The notes under the pieces: generated by a model
Databases searched by the model: none
Told to the model about the DNA's origin: nothing
Seen by the model: the letters and a program-made list of their open reading frames with translations, nothing else
Source of the DNA: CAVQCJ01 sp963771835
Lineage (GTDB): Bacteria > Actinomycetota > Actinomycetes > Prado026
Length of the DNA stretch: 64,000 nucleotides
Direction: 5' to 3'
Assembly (NCBI GenBank): GCA_963771835.1
Contig: CAVYVA010000001.1
Coordinates: 124,001-188,000, forward strand
In this document: piece after piece, positions 1 through 8,592 of the stretch
Numbering within the stretch: the first letter of the stretch is position 1
Layout: the number at the start of each line of letters is the position of its first letter
Made by a program: the position numbers and the translations under genes

Positions 1-1412
1 GTCTGCATGACGGGCCCGAGCAGCACCAGGGTCAGCAGCGACAGGCCCAGGCCGCGAGCGGGGGAGCGCCGGTGCCCGGTCAGCACCAGCCAGGTCACCA
101 CCGCGAAGGTGAGCACGGCGCCGATGTCGCGCCAGGCGTCCACCGCGCCGTCGACGCGGTACCCGAGCCCCACCGCGTCCAGCAGGTTGCCCGTGGTCAT
201 GCCCAGCGCTGTCGTCGGGGACAGCCAGGTGCGGACCTGACCGGGGGTGCCGAGTGTCGACAGCCACCCGAAGCTCAGCCCGGTGACCAGGTCCAGGACC
301 ACGAACACGCCGAGGGCGATCGCGGCAGAGGCCACCCAGGCCCGGACGCGTCGCCAGAACGTGGACGACGGGCCGGCCCAGGCGATCCCGACGAACGGCA
401 GGCCGAGCAGCGCCGGCGCCTTCACCGCCCCGGCCAGTGAGACCAGCACCAGCGCGGCGATCGGCCGCTTCTCCATCGCCAGCGCGATCCCGGCGATCAG
501 CAGCCCGACCATCAGGGCGTCGTTGTGGGCCGCGGAGACGAAGTGCAGGAAGATCAGCGGGTTGAGCAGGCCGATCCAGATGGCCTTCGCCTCGTCGACT
601 CCGCAGGCGCGGGCCAGTCGCGGCAGGTAGATGGCGATGAGCACGACGCCGACGATCGCCAGCAGCCGGAACAGCAGCAGCGAGGGCACCGCGGCCGCGC
701 CGGTGAGGTGGTAGACCCCCGAGGACAGCCCCAGCCACAGCGGCCCGTACGGCGCCGGCGAGGTCTTCCAGATCCAGTCGGCGCCGTCGGTGAAGTACGT
801 GTCGAAGACGCCGGTGCCGTAGACGTACGGGTCGAGGCCGTGCGGCAGCAGCCGGCTCTGCGCGATGTAGCTGTAGACGTCGCGGCTGAACAGCACCGGT
901 GCCAGCGCCAGCGGCAGGCCCCACCACAGCGCGAGCCGGTTCAGCAGCCGCCCGTTGGTGACATGCCTGGTGCGGATCGTGTGGCCCAGCCGCAGCCACG
1001 CCTGCATGAGCAGGGCGACCCCGACGATCACGACGAGCTTGCCGATCAGCGTGTAGCCCGGGTTGGAGCGGATGGTGCCCAGCACGGGCAGCGTGCCGAT
1101 CCCCGACGCCAGCGACACCCACCCGGAGGCGAACGCGCCGAGCGCGATGAGGACCGACCCGGCCAGGCCCGACCAGGCGAACTGCCGCAGCAGGTCGGAG
1201 GCGTCCTCGACCGCGATGGGCCGGTCGTCACGGGGGGTCGCGGACGCAGCGCGGTCCGGCACCACGATCACCCGGTCGTCGTCGTCGCGGGCGAGGTCCG
1301 CCCGGTCGTCCGTCCCCTTGTGCGGCTGGTCGTCGGCCCCGGTCCGGCGCCGATGGCGGCGGACGGGCAAGGTCACTGGCACAGGGTATCTGCCGGGACC
1401 GTCAGTGGGCAC
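1..1412 (-). CDS. MptA/MptB-family polyprenol-phosphomannose-dependent alpha-1,6-mannosyltransferase, 3' end off window
   Basis: This is an open reading frame of about 470 codons that continues past the left edge. It encodes a multi-spanning GT-C type membrane protein. After a charged N-terminus rich in Arg and Asp come repeated hydrophobic helices, a first extracellular loop with FSRDVYSYIAQ (Asp probably the catalytic or metal-facing acid of this fold), and the stretches FVSAAHNDALMVG and LLGPVMQ that are typical of the family. Family members extend the alpha-1,6-mannan backbone of lipomannan using polyprenyl-phosphate-mannose. It lies just downstream of the desaturase gene on the same strand, probably in one transcript. 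GTG starts are possible at 1412, 1382 and 1376, and none has a clear ribosome site. I cannot separate MptA from MptB. Confidence 0.85.
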   Translation of the reverse strand, partial: MPTDGPGRYPVPVTLPVRRHRRRTGADDQPHKGTDDRADLARDDDDRVIVVPDRAASATPRDDRPIAVEDASDLLRQFAWSGLAGSVLIALGAFASGWVSLASGIGTLPVLGTIRSNPGYTLIGKLVVIVGVALLMQAWLRLGHTIRTRHVTNGRLLNRLALWWGLPLALAPVLFSRDVYSYIAQSRLLPHGLDPYVYGTGVFDTYFTDGADWIWKTSPAPYGPLWLGLSSGVYHLTGAAAVPSLLLFRLLAIVGVVLIAIYLPRLARACGVDEAKAIWIGLLNPLIFLHFVSAAHNDALMVGLLIAGIALAMEKRPIAALVLVSLAGAVKAPALLGLPFVGIAWAGPSSTFWRRVRAWVASAAIALGVFVVLDLVTGLSFGWLSTLGTPGQVRTWLSPTTALGMTTGNLLDAVGLGYRVDGAVDAWRDIGAVLTFAVVTWLVLTGHRRSPARGLGLSLLTLVLLGPVMQ

Positions 1413-1436
1413 CGGCGATCTCGGCCGCCGGGACGC

Positions 1437-2954
1437 TCACAGCCACGCGCGTGAGCGGTAGGCGCGGTCCGGGCCGGTCACCCGTTCGGCGGCCAGCCGG
1501 CCGCTGAGCAGCACCATCGGGACACCGACCCCGGGGGTGGTCCCGGACCCGGCGAAGACCACGTTCTCGCCCCACAGGTTCCGCGGCCGGAACGGCCCGG
1601 TCTGGGCCGAAGCGTGTGCGCGGCCGCGAACGGGGCGCCGCGCTCCATCCCGCGGGCCTGCCAGTCCAGCGGCGTCGTGACCTGCTCGACCTCGATCGCC
1701 GGCGCCGAAGCCGGCGTAGCCGCGCTGCTCGAGCGTGCGCACCACCTCGTCGCGGTAGCGCGGCGCCCAGCGTGCGCCAGTCGAGGTCCGCGTCGAGGTT
1801 CGGCGTCGGGCACGAGCACGTAGTAGACCTGCCGCCCGTCCGGCGCGAGGGTCGGGTCGGCGCGGGTCGGGTTGGTCACCAGCAGCGACGGGTCGGACAT
1901 CAGCCGGCCCTCGTGCGATGACCTCGTCGAAGACCCGTCGCCAGGCGGCGCCGAAGTGGATGTTGTGGTGCGCGCGTCCGGCCGTACGTGGCCGTGGACC
2001 CGGCGAGCAGCAGGAAGCAGGACGGCGAGTAGCGCAGCCGGCGCACCGACCACGGCTCGCGGCCCAGCAGGTCGCGGTAGGCGACGGGCAGGTCCGGGTT
2101 GAGCACGACGGCGTCGCAGCCGATCCGCTCGCCGTCGGTGGTGTGCACCGCGCGTCGCCCGTCGCCCGGACGTCTCGACCGCGTTCGACGGTGCAGCCGT
2201 ACCGGACGTCGACGCCGTGCTTCTCCGCCGCGCCGGCCAGCGCGCGCGGGCACCGCGTGCATGCCGCCGCGCGGGAAGTACACGCCGGCGACCGAGTCCA
2301 TGTAGGCGATGACGGCGTAGAGCGCGAGCGCGTCGTACGGCGACAGCCCCGCGTACATCGACTGGAACGAGAAGACCCGCTGCGTGCGCGGGTCGTGCAG
2401 GTACCGGCCCGACCGTCGGGCGCCAGCCGGCGGAAGCCGCCGACGCGCCGCGAGCCGGGCGAGGTGCGGGCGTGAGCAGCCCGAGCGGGGAGTCGACGTT
2501 GCGGTCGATGAAGTGCGCGCATCTCGCAGGCGGTACAGCGTGCGAGACGAAGTCGACGTACCGCCGGTAGCCGGCGGCCTCGGCGCGCGCCGCACACGCG
2601 CGCGACCTCGGCGGCCATCGCGTCGACGTCGGCGTGCACGTCGAGCGTCGAGCCGTCGGGGAAGAACGCGCGGTAGGCCGGCTGCACCGGCTGCAGGTCC
2701 AGCCAGTCGTCGAGCTCCTCGCCGACGCAGGCCAGCGCGTCGGCGATGAGGTCCGGCATGGTCAGCACCGTCGGGCCGGTGTCGAACCGGTAGCCGCCGA
2801 GCTCGAGCAGCCCGGCGCGCCCGCCGGGCACCGGCTCGCGCTCGAGCACGGTCACCCGCCGGCCGGCGCCGGCCAGCCGCAGGGCGGCGGACAGCCCGGC
2901 GAGCCCGGCGCCGACGACGACGACGTGGTCGGTGGGGCCGGTGACGGTCCGCAC
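1437..2954 (-). pseudogene. crtI: Phytoene desaturase-type FAD oxidoreductase (CrtI family), broken by about 15 +1 shifts
   Basis: The N-terminus carries the FAD-binding motif VVVVGAGLAGLSAALRL followed by the GYRFDTGPTVLTMPDL stretch of CrtI-type desaturases. The C-terminus has GENVVFAGSGTTPGVGVPM, the second FAD-contact region. The middle alternates between all three frames but stays recognisable, for example RTQRVFSFQSMYAGLSPYDA, VLNPDLPVAYRDLLG and AHHNIHFGAAWRRVF. Each break I traced is repaired by deleting one base. The corrected length is about 500 residues, normal for CrtI. CrtI enzymes dehydrogenate phytoene to coloured carotenes. The gene starts 11 bases after the stop of the prenyl synthase and is followed by the mannosyltransferase. 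Because the breaks are all +1 and the protein is otherwise conserved, I think the real gene is probably intact. I cannot assign the substrate. Confidence 0.8.
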
Positions 2955-2965
2955 GGGTCGCGGCG

Positions 2966-4058
2966 TCAGACCGTGCGCACGGTGGCCGCGTGCGCGAGCT
3001 CGGCCAGCGCCCACGCGCCCGGCTCGGCCACCAGCCCGGGACCGGCCTGCTCCAGCGCGTCCAGCGCCTGCTCGGTCGAGCCGGCGATCAGCGTCCTCGA
3101 CCCGCGCGAGCGCCCCGCTGGCCGCGATGACCGTGCGCAGCGTCGTCGACGCCGGCCGCGTCCAGGTCCGGGTCGCCGAGGCGGCGGCGCAGCAGCTGCG
3201 GCGCCGGCCGGCGCCGCCTCCGCCAGCGCGAAGGCGACCAGCACGCGTGCGCTTGCCCTCGCGCAGGTCGTCGCCGGCCGGCTTGCCGGTCTCCGCCGGG
3301 TCGCCGAACACGCCGAGCACGTCGTCGCGCAGCTGGAACGCCTCGCCCAGCGGCAGGCCGTACGCGCTGTACGCCGTGAGCAGTCCGGCGCGGCGCCGCC
3401 GGCCAGCGCGGCGCCCAGCTGCAGCGGGCGCTCGACGGTGTACTTCGCGCTCTTGTAGCGCAGCACCCGCATGGCGCCGCTCGACCGAGCCCGCCGCCGC
3501 GTCGCCTGCTCGAGCAGGTCGAGGTACTGCCCGGCCATGAGCTCGGTGCGCATCACGTCGAAGACCGGCTTGGCCGATCGCAGCGCCGCGTCCGCCAGCC
3601 CCGAGCCGTACAGCAGCTCGTCGGCCCAGGACAGGCACAGGTCGCCGAGCAGGATCGCCGCCGCCGGTCCCGAACGCATCCGCCGGTCCCGAGCCAGCCG
3701 GCCGACCGGTGCAGCTGCGGCGAACCGGCGGTGCGCGGCCGGCCGGCCGCGCCGGGTGTCCGAGCCGTCCATGACGTCGTCGTGGATCAGCGCGCAGGCC
3801 TGCAGCAGCTCGAGCGAGGCCGCGGCCCGCGACGATCTGCGTCGCCGTCCGGCGCCGCCGGCGCCGCGCCAGCCCCAGTAGCAGAACGCCGGCCGCAGCC
3901 GCTTGCCGCCGGCCAGCAGCCCGGCGAGGATCTCGACGAAGGGGTCCAGCGCGGGGGCGACGTCGCCGCAGCCTCGCGGCCTGGCTGGCCACGAACTCGT
4001 CGAGGGCCGTCTGCACGCGCGCGCCGAGGTCCTCGGCGTCCAGCGGGGAGGTCGTCAC
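2966..4058 (-). pseudogene. Polyprenyl (geranylgeranyl) diphosphate synthase, broken by multiple +1 shifts
   Basis: Both aspartate-rich motifs of trans-prenyltransferases can be read, though in different frames. The first is DDVMDGSDTRRG, preceded by a His, and the second is FQLRDDVLGVFGD followed by KPAGDDLREGKRT. The segment GDLCLSWADELL lies between them. The GTG start reads VTTSPLDAEDLGARVQTALD and the protein ends LAHAATVRTV. The corrected length of about 350 residues fits bacterial GGPP synthases (CrtE/IdsA), which condense isopentenyl diphosphate onto allylic diphosphates. It is divergent from metF and the first gene of a minus-strand unit leading to the desaturase and mannosyltransferase. 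It could supply GGPP for carotenoids or a longer prenyl chain. The frame changes look like the same insertion artefact seen in its neighbours. Confidence 0.8.
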
Positions 4059-4130
4059 GTCGTCGAGACTACGGCCACGGCCGCGTCCCGGCAGGTCGGG
4101 AACGCGGCCGGACCCGACACAATGGCCTGC

Positions 4131-5088
4131 ATGGCGCACCCGAGCGGGACCGGCCCGGCCCCGAGCTCCGGCTCGGCCCGGTCCGTCGGCGACCTGCTGG
4201 CAGCAGGGGCGCTGCTACTCGTTCGAGTTCTTCCCGCCCAAGACCGACGAGGGCGAGCGGGCGCTGTGGCAGGCGCTGCGCGAGCTCGAGCCGCTGGCGC
4301 CCGACGTTCGTGTCGGTGACCTACGGCGCGGGCGGCTCCGACGCGCGACCGCACGGTCCGGGTCACCGAGCGGATCGCCGCCGAGACCACGATGACCCCG
4401 GTCGGCCACCTGACCTGCGTGGGCTCCTCGGTGGCCGAGCTGCGCCAGGTCGTCGGGCAGTACGCGGCCGCCGGCGTGCGCAACGTGCTGGCGCTGCGCG
4501 GCGACCCGCCGACGGGGCTGGGCACGGCGTGGACGCCGCACGCCGAAGGGCTGCAGCACGCGGACGAGCTGGTCCGGCTGGTGACCGGGCTGGGGGACTT
4601 CTGCGTCGGCGTCGCGGCGTTCCCGGAGGGGCACCCGGAGTCGCCCGACCTGGAGACCGACGCGCAGCGGCTGGTCGGCAAGGCCGACGCCGGCGCGCGA
4701 GTTCGCGGTCACCCAGTTCTTCTTCGACGCCGACGACTACTTCCGGCTGCTGGAGCGCGTGCGGCGCGCGCGGCTGCGACATCCCGATCGTCCCCGGGAT
4801 CATGCCGGTCACCAACGTACTCGCAGATCGAGCGCTTCGCCGAGCTCGCCGGCACGCCGGTCCCGGCCGGGCTGGCCGAGCGCCTGCAGCGCGGTCGAGC
4901 ACGACCCGGAGGCGGTGCGCGCGATCGGGGTCGAGGTGGCGACCGAGCTGTGCCGGGCCCTGCTGGACGGCGGCGCGCCCGGGCTGCACTTCTACACGCT
5001 GAACCGGTCGACGGCGACGCGCGAGGTGTACGGGCTGCTCGGCGCCGGCTCCGCGGAGTCCGCCGGCATCGGCTCGCGGGTCGGCTGA
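4131..5088 (+). pseudogene. metF: Methylenetetrahydrofolate reductase (MetF), broken by seven +1 insertions
   Basis: The protein is clear once frames are joined: CYSFEFFPPKT near the N-terminus, FVSVTYGAGGS, MTPVGHLTCVGSS, VLALRGDPP, FAVTQFFFDADDYF, IPIVPGIMPVTN, and a C-terminal LHFYTLNRSTATREVY. These are the folate- and FAD-contacting signatures of MTHFR, which reduces 5,10-methylene-THF to 5-methyl-THF for methionine synthesis. Frame changes fall near 4208, 4300, 4345, 4698, 4764, 4817 and 4890. Seven +1 events carry the frame from that of 4131 to that of the stop, exactly as observed. The corrected length is about 316 residues, usual for the family. An ATG at 4122 is an alternative start. 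The gene overlaps no neighbour and is followed at once by a phosphatidyltransferase. Confidence 0.9.
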
Positions 5089-5089
5089 C

Positions 5090-5791
5090 ATGACGACCAC
5101 GCGGGCGGAGTACTTCGCGCGCTGGTCGGCCTCGCACGGCGGGTACGACCCGACGTCGTCACCGTTCGTGTCCCGCTGGCTGGCGCTCGTGCACGCGTGC
5201 GCGCGTCCGTTGGTGGCGCTGCACGTCGCACCGGCCGCCGTCACCGTGCTGGGGCTCGCGCTCGCCGCGGGCGCGGTACCGGCCGCGGTCGCCGGCGGCG
5301 GCTGGCTGTTCCTGGCGTGCGTGCTCGTGCTCGCGTCCGGGCTGGTCGACAGCCTGGACGGCGCGGTCGCGGTGATGAGCGGCCGGGCCGGCGCCGCCGG
5401 CTACGTCCTGGACTCGGTGGTCGACCGGCTCAGCGACCTGCTGTACCTGGTCGTGCTGTGGCAGGTCGGGGCACCCGCCGGCGTGTGCGTGCTGGCGGGT
5501 GCGCTGATGTTCGTGCACGAGTACCTGCGGGCGAGGGCCACCGCGGCCGGCATGGCGGAGATCGGCGTGGTCACGGTCTGGGAGCGCCCGACCCGCGTCG
5601 TGGTCACCACGGTGGCGCTGCTCGGCGCCGCGCTGTTCCGCGACACGGTCCTGTGGTCGGGTCCCGGCGACCAGCGGTGGGCCACCGCCGCTGCCTGGGT
5701 GTGGGTCGTGCTCGGCACGTTCGGGCTCGTCCAGCTGTCCGTCGTGGTGGCCCGACGGCTGGCCGGTCGCGGGCCCGTGGCCCCGGGCTGA
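5090..5791 (+). CDS. CDP-alcohol phosphatidyltransferase family membrane protein
   Basis: This 233-residue integral membrane protein carries the CDP-alcohol phosphotransferase signature at about residues 86-111. DxxDG is followed by GxxxDxxxD with the canonical spacing (DSLDGAVA, then GYVLDSVVD). The signature Arg after the Ala is replaced by Val (AVAV where most have xxAR), which is unusual. The family joins a CDP-activated lipid or alcohol to a second alcohol to make phospholipids. The acceptor cannot be told from sequence. The ATG lies one base after the metF stop, so the two may be co-transcribed. About five hydrophobic segments are visible. Confidence 0.8.
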   Translation: MTTTRAEYFARWSASHGGYDPTSSPFVSRWLALVHACARPLVALHVAPAAVTVLGLALAAGAVPAAVAGGGWLFLACVLVLASGLVDSLDGAVAVMSGRAGAAGYVLDSVVDRLSDLLYLVVLWQVGAPAGVCVLAGALMFVHEYLRARATAAGMAEIGVVTVWERPTRVVVTTVALLGAALFRDTVLWSGPGDQRWATAAAWVWVVLGTFGLVQLSVVVARRLAGRGPVAPG

Positions 5792-5809
5792 GGCGCGGAC
5801 AGCGCGGCG

Positions 5810-7303
5810 ATGGGGACGAACCTGGAGCTGGCGCTCGTCGTCGGCGCCTTGGTGCTCCTGGTCGGCGCGCTCGCGGTGCGGCTGTCGGTGCGGCTCGGGA
5901 TCCCCGGCCTGCTGCTGTTCCTCGGGCTTGGTCTGGCGCTCGGCGAGTCGGGCGCCGGAGTGCGCTTCGACAACGCCGCGCTGACGCGGGACCTCGGCCT
6001 GCTCGCCCTCGCGGTCATCCTGGCCGAGGGCGGCCTGACGACGCGGTTGTCCGCGGTGCGGCCGGTGCTCGGCGTGTCGGTGGTGCTCGGCACCTTCGGT
6101 GTGCTGCTGAGCATCGCGGTGGTCGCCGCGGCGGGGCACCTGCTGCTCGGCATGGACTGGCGGACCGGCGTGCTGCTCGGCGCCGTCGTCTCCTCGACCG
6201 ACGCGGCCGCCGTGTTCTCGGTGCTGCGCAGGCTGCGGCTGCGACCGCGCATCGGCGCGATCCTCGAGGCCGAGTCGGGTCTGAACGACGCGCCGTCGAT
6301 CGTGGTCGTGTCGGTGGTCGTGTCCGGCGCGTGGACGCAGGACCCGCTGTGGCAGGTCGCGCTTCTGGTCGGGTACGAGCTCGTCGCCGGCGCCGTCGTC
6401 GGCTATCTCGTCGGCGTGGCCGGACGGTGGCTGCTGCCACGGGTCGCGCTGCCGGCGGTGGGCCTGTACCCGCTCGCGTCGCTGGCGCTGGTGACGCTGG
6501 CGTTCGGGCTGGCCGCGCTCGCCCATGCGAGCGGCTTCCTCGCGGTGTACGTGTGCGCGGTGCTGCTGGGCTCTTCCCGGCTGCCGCACCGCAGGTCGGT
6601 GCTCGGCTTCGCCGAGGGGCTGGCCTGGCTCGCGCAGATCGGCCTGTTCACCTTGCTCGGCCTGCTGGCCTCGCCGAGCCGGCTTCCGTCGGCGGTGCTG
6701 CCGGCCCTGGCCGCCGGCGCGGTGCTCACCTTCCTCGCCCGGCCGTTGTCCGTGCTCGTGTGCACGACGCCGTTCGGCGTCCGCTGGCGCGAGCAGGGCT
6801 TCCTGTCGGTGGCGGGTCTGCGCGGGGCGGTGCCGATCGTGCTGGCCACCGTCCCGCTGGCCGCCGGCGCCCCTGGCGCGACCCGGGTCTTCGACCTGAC
6901 CTTCGTGCTGGTGCTCGTGTTCACGGCGCTGCAGGCCCCGTCGTTGCCCTGGTTCGCCCGGCGGCTCGGGGTGTCGGCACCCGAGGAGATCGGCGAGCTG
7001 ACCGTGGAGACCGCGCCGCTGGACGAGGTCGGCGCGATGCTGCTCGACGTGCCGGTGCCGCCACGGTCCCGGCTGGCCGGCGAGTACGTCGTCGACCTCC
7101 GGCTGCCCGCCGGCGCGATGGTCAGCATGATCGTGCGCGACGGCGTGACCTTGGTGCCGGACGTCGCGACCCGGCTGCGCACCGGGGACCGGATCGTCGT
7201 CGTCAGCACGGCGGCGGTTCGTCGGCAGGCGGAACGTCGGCTCCGTGCGGTCAGCCGGCGCGGTGCGCTCGCCGGCTGGTTCGGGGAGAACGGAGACCCG
7301 TAG
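5810..7303 (+). CDS. CPA1-family cation/proton antiporter with C-terminal TrkA-C domain
   Basis: The 497-residue protein has about twelve hydrophobic segments over residues 1-390 and then a soluble tail. The transport core includes SSTDAAAVFSVLRR and EAESGLNDAPSIVVV, the region that in CPA1 exchangers holds the ion-binding acidic residues. The tail from about residue 400 (DVPVPPRSRLAGEYVVDLRL, later GDRIVVVSTAAVRRQAE) matches a TrkA-C (RCK-C) ligand-binding domain. That combination is typical of the NhaP2/CvrA type K+/H+ or Na+/H+ antiporters of the plasma membrane. The ATG lies 18 bases after the preceding stop. Ion specificity is not predictable from sequence. Confidence 0.88.
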   Translation: MGTNLELALVVGALVLLVGALAVRLSVRLGIPGLLLFLGLGLALGESGAGVRFDNAALTRDLGLLALAVILAEGGLTTRLSAVRPVLGVSVVLGTFGVLLSIAVVAAAGHLLLGMDWRTGVLLGAVVSSTDAAAVFSVLRRLRLRPRIGAILEAESGLNDAPSIVVVSVVVSGAWTQDPLWQVALLVGYELVAGAVVGYLVGVAGRWLLPRVALPAVGLYPLASLALVTLAFGLAALAHASGFLAVYVCAVLLGSSRLPHRRSVLGFAEGLAWLAQIGLFTLLGLLASPSRLPSAVLPALAAGAVLTFLARPLSVLVCTTPFGVRWREQGFLSVAGLRGAVPIVLATVPLAAGAPGATRVFDLTFVLVLVFTALQAPSLPWFARRLGVSAPEEIGELTVETAPLDEVGAMLLDVPVPPRSRLAGEYVVDLRLPAGAMVSMIVRDGVTLVPDVATRLRTGDRIVVVSTAAVRRQAERRLRAVSRRGALAGWFGENGDP

Positions 7304-7376
7304 CCGTACCGGTCGACGGAGCCGGGCCGATGGCCGGTGTACGCCATGTCCGCATCTGGACCTGTGGGCGAGGGAC

Positions 7377-7396
7377 GGGGCGGTTCGCGCCGCCCC
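7377..7396 (+). other. Perfect 7-bp GC stem-loop between antiporter and secreted-protein genes
   Basis: GGGGCGG and CCGCCCC form a perfect stem with the six-base loop TTCGCG. It sits 74 bases after the antiporter stop and 13 bases before the next ATG. It could end the antiporter transcript, though there is no T-run, or fold in the leader of the next gene, which shows no clear Shine-Dalgarno sequence. Confidence 0.35.
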
Positions 7397-7409
7397 TAGG
7401 TTCGCCGGC

Positions 7410-8258
7410 ATGTCGCTGCGAACCACTCTTGTCGTGGGCCTGGCCGGGGCGTTGTCCGCCGCCGCGCTGGTGGCCGCCGCCCCGGCCGCGTCCGGGTCGG
7501 GCTGCCCGGGGTGCGGCGTCACGACCGGTCCCGGTCAGTACGTCGGCAGCCTGCTGATCCCGCCCGGCTCGCGACCGGTGCCGGCCGGCCTGCCGGCCCT
7601 GGCCGCGAGCTGTCCGGGCTGCCAGTGGACGCTCGAACCGGCCTGCCAACGGCCGGGGGCGCAGGGCCAGAACAGCTGCCCGGGGGCCGTCCTGTCCTGC
7701 CGACCCCAGCCGCCGGCACGGCTGCGGCTCGCCCTGCTGCTGCAACGCCCCGGTGACCCGGTGCCGCGCCGGGTCGGGACGTTCTGCTTCGACCCTGCCG
7801 TACCGCTCCAGCCGGCGGCGCTGCTCCCGGGCGTCCGCGACCGCTTCGTCCGGCTCGTGCCGGCGCTGCGACCGGCGTTCCAGCCCGACGGGTTCGGGAT
7901 CGTCAACGTCCCGGTCGTGTTCGCTGCCGGCCAGGCCGCCTCCATCGGCCGGCCGGTGTTCGCGCTCGCCGGCCACCGGGTGTCCCTGCAGGCGACCGCG
8001 TCGTGGCTGTGGGACTTCGGCGACGGCAGCTCCGAGCGCTCGGCCGTGCCCGGCGGGCCGTGGCCGGACGAGGCGGTCGCGCACGCGTACGCGGCGGCGG
8101 ACCGGTTCGCGGTGCGGGTGACCACCGTGTGGCAGGGGCAGTTCTGGGTCGACGGGTCCGGTCCCTTCGTCGTCGACGGCGCGCCGGTCACCCAGACCGC
8201 GGTGCTGACCGTCCCGGTCCGCGCGGCCGCGGCCGAGCTGGTGGCGCCGGACGGGTGA
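7410..8258 (+). CDS. Secreted Cys-rich protein with C-terminal PKD-like domain
   Basis: The 282-residue product begins with a signal peptide: Arg, then a hydrophobic core of about 20 residues rich in Val, Leu and Ala ending near PAASGSG. Mature residues soon include two CPGC motifs (GCPGCGV and SCPGCQW) plus four further Cys before the mid-region, suggesting disulfide bonds outside the cell. The C-terminal part has LWDFGDGSSERS followed by VAHAYAAADRFAVRVTT, which is the WDFGDG/HxY pattern of PKD domains. I chose the ATG at 7410 because it gives the signal peptide directly; upstream in-frame codons do not look coding. Function unknown. Confidence 0.65.
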   Translation: MSLRTTLVVGLAGALSAAALVAAAPAASGSGCPGCGVTTGPGQYVGSLLIPPGSRPVPAGLPALAASCPGCQWTLEPACQRPGAQGQNSCPGAVLSCRPQPPARLRLALLLQRPGDPVPRRVGTFCFDPAVPLQPAALLPGVRDRFVRLVPALRPAFQPDGFGIVNVPVVFAAGQAASIGRPVFALAGHRVSLQATASWLWDFGDGSSERSAVPGGPWPDEAVAHAYAAADRFAVRVTTVWQGQFWVDGSGPFVVDGAPVTQTAVLTVPVRAAAAELVAPDG

Positions 8259-8365
8259 CCGGACGGACGAGCCATCGGCTGTGACCGATGCCACAGGGCG
8301 GGGCCGGAACCACGCTGCGCCGCCAGGAGTCGGAGCGGGCAACCCCTCACAGAAGAGCCCTCCCC

Positions 8366-8557
8366 GTGACCCCGCCGCACATTCCGCCCCGCCGTGACAT
8401 CCGGCGCGCCTGCGACCTGCTCCGTACCGCACAGCACCAGCTGGTGGAAGCGGCCGCCCTGCTCGGCATCGGACCGGAGGACGGTTCGCTGTGGACGGCG
8501 GTCCGCACCATGGTCGAGGTGCGCGAGAGCCACGAACAGGTGCTCGCCCGGCTCTGA
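8366..8557 (+). CDS. Small hypothetical protein
   Basis: The predicted product is a soluble 63-residue protein, mostly helical in appearance (DIRRACDLLRTAQHQLVEAA, then VRTMVEVRESHEQVLARL). No family is recognised. Third codon positions are strongly GC-biased, as in the real genes nearby, which is the main support. The GTG at 8366 is chosen; an in-frame ATG at 8288 would add 26 residues of low-quality sequence. It converges on the minus-strand desaturase gene with a gap of about 35 bases. Confidence 0.4.
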   Translation: MTPPHIPPRRDIRRACDLLRTAQHQLVEAAALLGIGPEDGSLWTAVRTMVEVRESHEQVLARL

Positions 8558-8592
8558 CCGCTCCGACCAGGGAGCGGGCCCTCGGCGGACCG

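Noticed and set aside
4131..5088. Programmed +1 frameshifting in metF
   Set aside because: Seven separate +1 sites without slippery motifs or stop-codon contexts cannot be read efficiently; sequence error is far more likely.
5159..7557. Very long open frames on both strands opposite the antiporter and phosphatidyltransferase (about 786 codons each)
   Set aside because: They are antisense or alternate-frame shadows of clear genes, with low-complexity Arg/Gly/Ala/Pro or Gln/His/Arg-rich translations, as is typical in very GC-rich DNA.
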